From: Pedobacter metabolipauper | GTDB lineage: Bacteria; Bacteroidota; Bacteroidia; Sphingobacteriales; Sphingobacteriaceae | Length of the DNA stretch: 64,000 nucleotides | Direction: 5' to 3' | Assembly (NCBI RefSeq): GCF_004362715.1 | Contig: NZ_SNYC01000006.1 | Span: forward strand, 124,001 to 188,000 | Shown: positions 60,223-64,000 of the stretch, piece by piece | Layout: the number at the start of each line of letters is the position of its first letter | Position numbering within the stretch: position 1 is the stretch's first letter | Notes under the pieces: generated by a model | What the model saw: the letters and a program-made list of their open reading frames with translations, nothing else | What the model was told of the DNA's origin: nothing | Databases searched by the model: none | Made by a program: the position numbers and the translations under genes

Positions 60223-61490
60223 TGAGCAACCAACAATCAAACCGGTTCTTTTTTAATGTAGACTGGATCACCATTCTGATCTATGTGGCATTATGTACTA
60301 TAGGTTTTGTAAATATCTATGCTTCTATACCTACCCAATCTGATTCTTCGGTATTTAACTTTTCAAGTAATTACGGAAAGCAGCTGATCTATATCCTTGC
60401 CGGACTGGTTTTGGGCTTTTCCATCTTATTATTAGAGGCCAAATTCTTCAGTGTCTTCTCTCCCATTGTGTATGGGATCACGGTATTGCTGCTCATCATG
60501 GTATTGATAGTTGGCAGAAAGGTTGCCGGTAACCAGGCATGGATCTCTATTGGGGGAGGATTTAGGCTTCAACCGGCAGAATTTGCGAAATTTGGAACAG
60601 CCCTATTGCTCTCCAGGTATATTAGCAGCTTTAGTCCTAAATTCAGAGATTTTAAGTCCATTTTATTTGCTGCACTAATCATTGGTACACCATTGTTCTT
60701 TATCATGATGCAGCCAGATGCCGGGTCTGCATTGGTATTCCTGTCGTTTATGTTTCCGATGTACCGGGAAGGATTGTCGGGCTATTTCCTGCTCATATTT
60801 CTGGGAATGATCGTATTGTTTGTGGCAGACTTCTTAGTTCCGATGGCAGTGCTGATTCCAATTATTTTGGCTATTGGCGGCTTTTTCATTTACCAAAACA
60901 GGAGAAAGCAAAAGGTTATGTTTTCTGCAATCCTGGTTACCTTTGTTGCAATCGCCTATTTATTCTTGGTTAAAGTCGCTTATGAAAAGGTTTTAAAACC
61001 ACATCAAAGAACCCGGATTGAGCTCATACTGGGTTTAAAGATGGATCCACGGGGAGTAGGCTATAATGTGATCCAGTCTAAAATTGCGATTGGTTCCGGG
61101 CAACTTACCGGTCGCGGATTTTTACAAGGTACTCAGACCAAATATGGGTATGTACCTGCTCAAAGTACAGACTTTATTTTCTCTACCGTAGGAGAAGAAT
61201 GGGGCTTTGTTGGCTGCTTTGTAGTAATTGGTTTGTATCTGTTCTTACTACTGCGATTAATTAATCTTGCGGAGCGACAGCGATCTACCTTCTCAAGGGT
61301 ATATGGCTACTGTGTAGCCTGTATCCTTTTCTTCCACGTATTCATTAACATAGGTATGGCTATTGGAATTGTTCCGGTAATTGGAATTCCGTTACCCTTT
61401 ATCAGCTACGGAGGTTCGTCGCTATGGAGTTTTACCGTGTTGCTGTTTATCTTTTTAAAGCTGGATTCGAACCGGATGGGCTTTATCTAG
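60222..61490 (+). CDS. rodA: Rod shape-determining protein RodA (SEDS glycosyltransferase)
   Basis: This 422-residue polytopic protein has about ten hydrophobic spans and SEDS motifs (AGNQAWISIGGGFRLQPAEF, STVGEEWGFVGC and the C-terminal GIPLPFISYGGSSL). It polymerises glycan strands for elongation together with PBP2, which is encoded just upstream with overlapping codons. It is the last gene of the operon and converges on the PEP-rich protein gene. Confidence 0.95.
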   Translation: MSNQQSNRFFFNVDWITILIYVALCTIGFVNIYASIPTQSDSSVFNFSSNYGKQLIYILAGLVLGFSILLLEAKFFSVFSPIVYGITVLLLIMVLIVGRKVAGNQAWISIGGGFRLQPAEFAKFGTALLLSRYISSFSPKFRDFKSILFAALIIGTPLFFIMMQPDAGSALVFLSFMFPMYREGLSGYFLLIFLGMIVLFVADFLVPMAVLIPIILAIGGFFIYQNRRKQKVMFSAILVTFVAIAYLFLVKVAYEKVLKPHQRTRIELILGLKMDPRGVGYNVIQSKIAIGSGQLTGRGFLQGTQTKYGYVPAQSTDFIFSTVGEEWGFVGCFVVIGLYLFLLLRLINLAERQRSTFSRVYGYCVACILFFHVFINIGMAIGIVPVIGIPLPFISYGGSSLWSFTVLLFIFLKLDSNRMGFI

Positions 61491-61505
61491 CTAATCCATC
61501 TTTAA

Positions 61506-62771
61506 TTAAACCTTTGGAAAACGCTGGTGTAAAAGTTCATAGAATTTATCTACTGTATCCTGCCTGGCTTCCCAATTGTTCTTTCCAGCATAATTGTTTC
61601 TTAGAAAAGTATCAGCCGTAGCAAAGTCTGGCATTTTATTGATCAGATCTATCGCTTCAGAATACGCAAGGTTATAGCCGTTAAACAAATCTTTAATGTA
61701 TAAAAGCTTTTCATTCAGGTTCACGGCCTTTTTTAAGTCTGTAACTGGTGCCTTAGTACTGTCATCATTTACGTTAGGTGATTTATTACCTGCAAGAAGG
61801 TCATTTAATGTGGGTCTTGGCGTGTATGCAGGCACAACCTGCTCTTCTACCTTATCCACAGTCAATTCAGTTGTAGCCTTTTGAACTTCTTTTTCTTCAA
61901 TCTTATCTTCTACAAAGTCTGTCTTAGCAACAGGTGCCTGCCAAACCACAGGATTTGGAGTGATAGGTTCAGTACTATTAATTACTGGTTCAGGAGCATT
62001 TATAATCGGCTCTGGTTTATGGAACGCCGGTTCCGCTTTATTCACAACGGGCTCAGGTTTAATAAGTACAGGTTCAACGCTGGTAATGACTGGCTCTGGT
62101 CTGGTTACTGTTTCTGGAGTAGAGACGAGGAAAGGTTCAGGTCCGATCTCATCATCAGTAATCTCTTGTGCCTTGCTATTTGCAGCAGCTTGCTGATCTT
62201 TAAGGCGTTGTTTTTGTGCAATGATCTGTTGTTCCTCCGCACTTAGCGGTCTGTCAAATATTTCACCTACAGACTTTTCTTCAAAATCAAACTTATCGGT
62301 AACAGGAGTTTCATTGATGATAAATTCAAATGAAGGGGCAGAATTGTCCAGCTCAAACAGATCATCCATAAATGGAGCGGGCTTTGACTCTTGTTTAACA
62401 GGCAGAGTCTCTTCTTGAACTTCAATAGGCGGTATTTCCTGATGGGTTATTTCCCAATCAGGCTGAACCGCCTGCGCCGGTTGTATTTCTTGTTTATATT
62501 GTATTTCAGGTGTTGATCTTATTTCCTGCTTAGGTTCTTGTGTCTCTTGTTTAAAAGATGGGTCTGGTGCCGGCAGTTGCTTAATGGTCTCTGTATAATT
62601 TAGCTTTTTAACAATCTGTACGTGATCGGTCAGGAAATTAGCATTAGCAAGAAAAAGTTCCAGCTCCAATTCACTGAGTTGTTCGGGATTCTCAGATAAA
62701 AACTCATACTGATCCTGAAGTTCATTAAGTATAAGTCCTATTTTTTTGAAGATATTACTTTGATTCATCAT
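61506..62771 (-). CDS. Conserved protein with a long Pro/Glu-rich linker
   Basis: This 421-residue protein has a helical N-terminal domain (about 1-65) and a disordered middle with repeated PEP-type motifs (KPEPVVNKAEPAF, KPEPIINAPEPVI). A compact C-terminal helical domain (about 335-421; LNEKLLYIKDLFNGYNLAYSEAIDLI) looks well conserved in character. There is no signal peptide or membrane span. It converges on rodA with a 15-nt gap. I do not recognise a family. A scaffolding role is only a guess from the architecture. Confidence 0.7.
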   Translation of the reverse strand: MMNQSNIFKKIGLILNELQDQYEFLSENPEQLSELELELFLANANFLTDHVQIVKKLNYTETIKQLPAPDPSFKQETQEPKQEIRSTPEIQYKQEIQPAQAVQPDWEITHQEIPPIEVQEETLPVKQESKPAPFMDDLFELDNSAPSFEFIINETPVTDKFDFEEKSVGEIFDRPLSAEEQQIIAQKQRLKDQQAAANSKAQEITDDEIGPEPFLVSTPETVTRPEPVITSVEPVLIKPEPVVNKAEPAFHKPEPIINAPEPVINSTEPITPNPVVWQAPVAKTDFVEDKIEEKEVQKATTELTVDKVEEQVVPAYTPRPTLNDLLAGNKSPNVNDDSTKAPVTDLKKAVNLNEKLLYIKDLFNGYNLAYSEAIDLINKMPDFATADTFLRNNYAGKNNWEARQDTVDKFYELLHQRFPKV

Positions 62772-63087
62772 ATTCCTTAATTTTCAATTAAAATACATCC
62801 TTGAAGTATCCCAAAGATATAATTTTAAACAATTTAGAAAGACTTTAGTTTAAAATGAGCAGTATAAAAGCATTTGCAATGCTTCTTTTTCAAGTTGTTC
62901 ATCAACACTTCATCGGGTATTATTATCTTATCTAATGAACTCATAATACGAATATATTCAGATAGTTATATACAGTGGTTATTTTACTATAAAATTCCTT
63001 TTATTTGAAGGATAAGATTCTTTAACCATCAATCAATTATATTCAATCCAAAATTCGGATATTAGCATTCTATAAGCACTCAGCATC
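62772..63087. other. Divergent intergenic region between the PEP-rich protein gene and tdk
   Basis: The 316 bp hold the promoters of the two divergent genes. A 26-codon frame at 62855-62935 (+) looks like noise. I see no hairpin, repeat or RNA gene. Confidence 0.5.
62812..62819 (-). promoter_or_regulatory. Candidate -7 box for the PEP-rich protein gene
   Basis: TATCTTTG matches TAnnTTTG and lies 40 nt upstream of the ATG. Confidence 0.45.
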
Positions 63088-63660
63088 ATGTTATTTAGCG
63101 AACAAAATTACAGAAGAGGGGAATTCTGCGGCAGTATAGAGGTAATTTGCGGCTCTATGTTTTCTGGTAAAACAGAAGAATTATTGAGGCGTTTAAAGCG
63201 GGCACAAATTGCTAAGCTTAAAGTAGAGATCTTTAAACCAAAGATTGACACACGGTATGATGAAAATGCGGTGGTTTCACATGATCTGAATTCTATTCAG
63301 TCCATTCCGGTAGAAACTTCATCAGCCATTCTGCTGCTCAATGCAGATACCCAGGTTGTGGGTATTGATGAAGCGCAATTCTTTGATGATGGCCTTCCTG
63401 AGGTTTGTAATAAACTTGCACAAAAAGGGGTCCGGGTAATTGTTGCGGGTTTGGATATGGATTATACAGGCAAGCCATTTGGTCCGGTTCCGGCACTAAT
63501 GGCCATTGCAGAACTGGTAACCAAAGTAAATGCTGTTTGCGTACGTTGCGGCAGTCCGGCAATGTATTCTTTCCGTAAGGCAGCCAGCGAAGCTAAAATA
63601 TTACTGGGAGAAAAGGACAGCTATGAGCCGCGGTGCAGACGTTGTTACCATACCGTTTGA
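63088..63660 (+). CDS. tdk: Thymidine kinase
   Basis: This 190-residue type II thymidine kinase phosphorylates thymidine with ATP for dTTP salvage. The P-loop is GSMFSGKTEELLRRL and the Walker B-like motif is GIDEAQFFDD. A zinc ribbon is formed by CVRCG and CRRCY near the C-terminus. The N-terminus (MLFSEQNYRRGEF) is longer than in E. coli. It is a single gene. Confidence 0.95.
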   Translation: MLFSEQNYRRGEFCGSIEVICGSMFSGKTEELLRRLKRAQIAKLKVEIFKPKIDTRYDENAVVSHDLNSIQSIPVETSSAILLLNADTQVVGIDEAQFFDDGLPEVCNKLAQKGVRVIVAGLDMDYTGKPFGPVPALMAIAELVTKVNAVCVRCGSPAMYSFRKAASEAKILLGEKDSYEPRCRRCYHTV

Positions 63661-63706
63661 GTTGAGTTAAAATGAATCTCTTAGACTGAACAAACGGAAA
63701 TTAAGG

Positions 63707-63823
63707 CTAACCAAACGGACAATTTTTACAGCGTTTTCCCTTTAAGTATTTCTCACAACACTTCTTTTTCTTCTTCTTATCCTTACCGTGTTTTGAGTCT
63801 TTATCCTTATCTTTCTTTGACAT
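63707..63823 (-). CDS. 38-residue Lys/Cys-rich small protein
   Basis: The frame MSKKDKDKDSKHGKDK is followed by a Lys run and then CCEKYLKGKRCKNCPFG. The four Cys in CC-x9-C-x2-C spacing suggest a small metal-binding or disulfide motif. I recall similar short Lys-rich CCEKY...C..CP proteins as hypothetical genes in this phylum, which supports it being real. It is likely a single-gene unit. The function is unknown. Confidence 0.55.
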   Translation of the reverse strand: MSKKDKDKDSKHGKDKKKKKKCCEKYLKGKRCKNCPFG

Positions 63824-63837
63824 AATAGTATTTCAAC

Positions 63838-63876
63838 AAAAAAAGGTACATACTGTTTGATCACCAGCATGTACCT
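63838..63876 (-). terminator. Intrinsic terminator of the gene at the right edge
   Basis: In the minus-strand RNA a 12-bp stem (AGGUACAUGCUG with CAGUAUGUACCU, one G-U) has a 9-nt loop and is followed by a T run. Confidence 0.85.
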
Positions 63877-63905
63877 CTCTATAAATTTAATGGATTAACG
63901 CGCGA

Positions 63906-64000
63906 CTAGTCTTCGCTATAGCTAATTTTGCCAACGTGTTTATCAATTTCCCATCTTCCTGTTCCTTCTTCACCAATTACATCAAATAATTCAAGGGCAC
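63906..64000 (-). CDS. 3' end of an unidentified gene
   Basis: The last 30 codons of a frame entering from the right end in HVGKISYSED and a TAG stop at 63906. A strong terminator follows 30 nt later, which supports a real gene end. I do not recognise the protein from this fragment. Confidence 0.55.
   Translation of the reverse strand, partial: ALELFDVIGEEGTGRWEIDKHVGKISYSED

Noticed and set aside
62855..62935. 26-codon plus-strand frame in the gap before tdk
   Set aside because: It is too short, has no ribosome-binding site, and its composition is as expected by chance in AT-rich DNA.

Overview
The window is chromosomal DNA from a Bacteroidota bacterium, most likely family Sphingobacteriaceae (Pedobacter-like). 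This placement is inferred from gene content and signals, not from a database search. The evidence is: AT-rich DNA; many promoters of the form TAnnTTTG, sometimes with a TTTG-like box 18-20 nt upstream; almost no Shine-Dalgarno sequences; a TonB-dependent receptor with a carboxypeptidase-regulatory-like N-terminus; lipoproteins; a DUF6266 protein; and a replicative polymerase that begins with a proofreading exonuclease domain.

Layout. (1) 1-9 kb: the 5' end of a DnaE-type polymerase gene, a lipocalin, mdh with a translationally adjacent retropepsin-like protein, gyrB, an OmpH/Skp lipoprotein, a TlpA-type thioredoxin, EcsC and an S4 RNA-binding protein. (2) 9-15 kb: dapD, a glycosyltransferase and a group of tRNA-maturation genes (TsaC, CCA-adding enzyme, MiaA). 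(3) 15-30 kb, all on the minus strand: the information-processing superlocus, transcribed as rpsU, xerC, hpf, tRNA-Thr/Tyr/Gly/Thr, tuf, tRNA-Trp, secE, nusG, rplK, rplA, rplJ, rplL, rpoB, rpoC. Strong hairpins lie in the rplL-rpoB and rpoB-rpoC spacers. rpsU and hpf carry strong Shine-Dalgarno sequences, unlike the neighbouring starts I inspected. (4) 30-46 kb: a more accessory region with an acyl-CoA dehydrogenase, a membrane P-loop ATPase overlapping a PAS-LuxR regulator, apt, a helix-hairpin-helix protein, an OlsF-like bifunctional acyltransferase, a tandem-repeat coiled-coil protein, a transglutaminase-like protein, lipoproteins, an M57-type metalloprotease, a beta-helix lipoprotein with its TonB receptor, and an Mpo1-like protein. 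(5) 46-52 kb: pheT, a ZapB-like protein, zapA, a probable 6S RNA and rny on the minus strand, flanked by radC and rpsT. (6) 52-64 kb: a DUF6266 gene behind an 11-bp tandem repeat, purN, purH, the rod-shape/elongasome operon mreB-mreC-mreD-mrdA-rodA, a PEP-rich conserved protein, tdk, a 38-residue Cys/Lys-rich protein and the 3' end of an unidentified gene.

Functionally this is mostly core biology: transcription, translation, tRNA maturation, cell shape and division, and purine synthesis. The least explained elements are the Shine-Dalgarno-led rpsU and hpf, the probable 6S RNA, the 11-bp repeat array before DUF6266, the 25/32-residue repeat protein and the membrane-tethered ATPase. I saw no CRISPR array, insertion sequence, prophage or rRNA gene.
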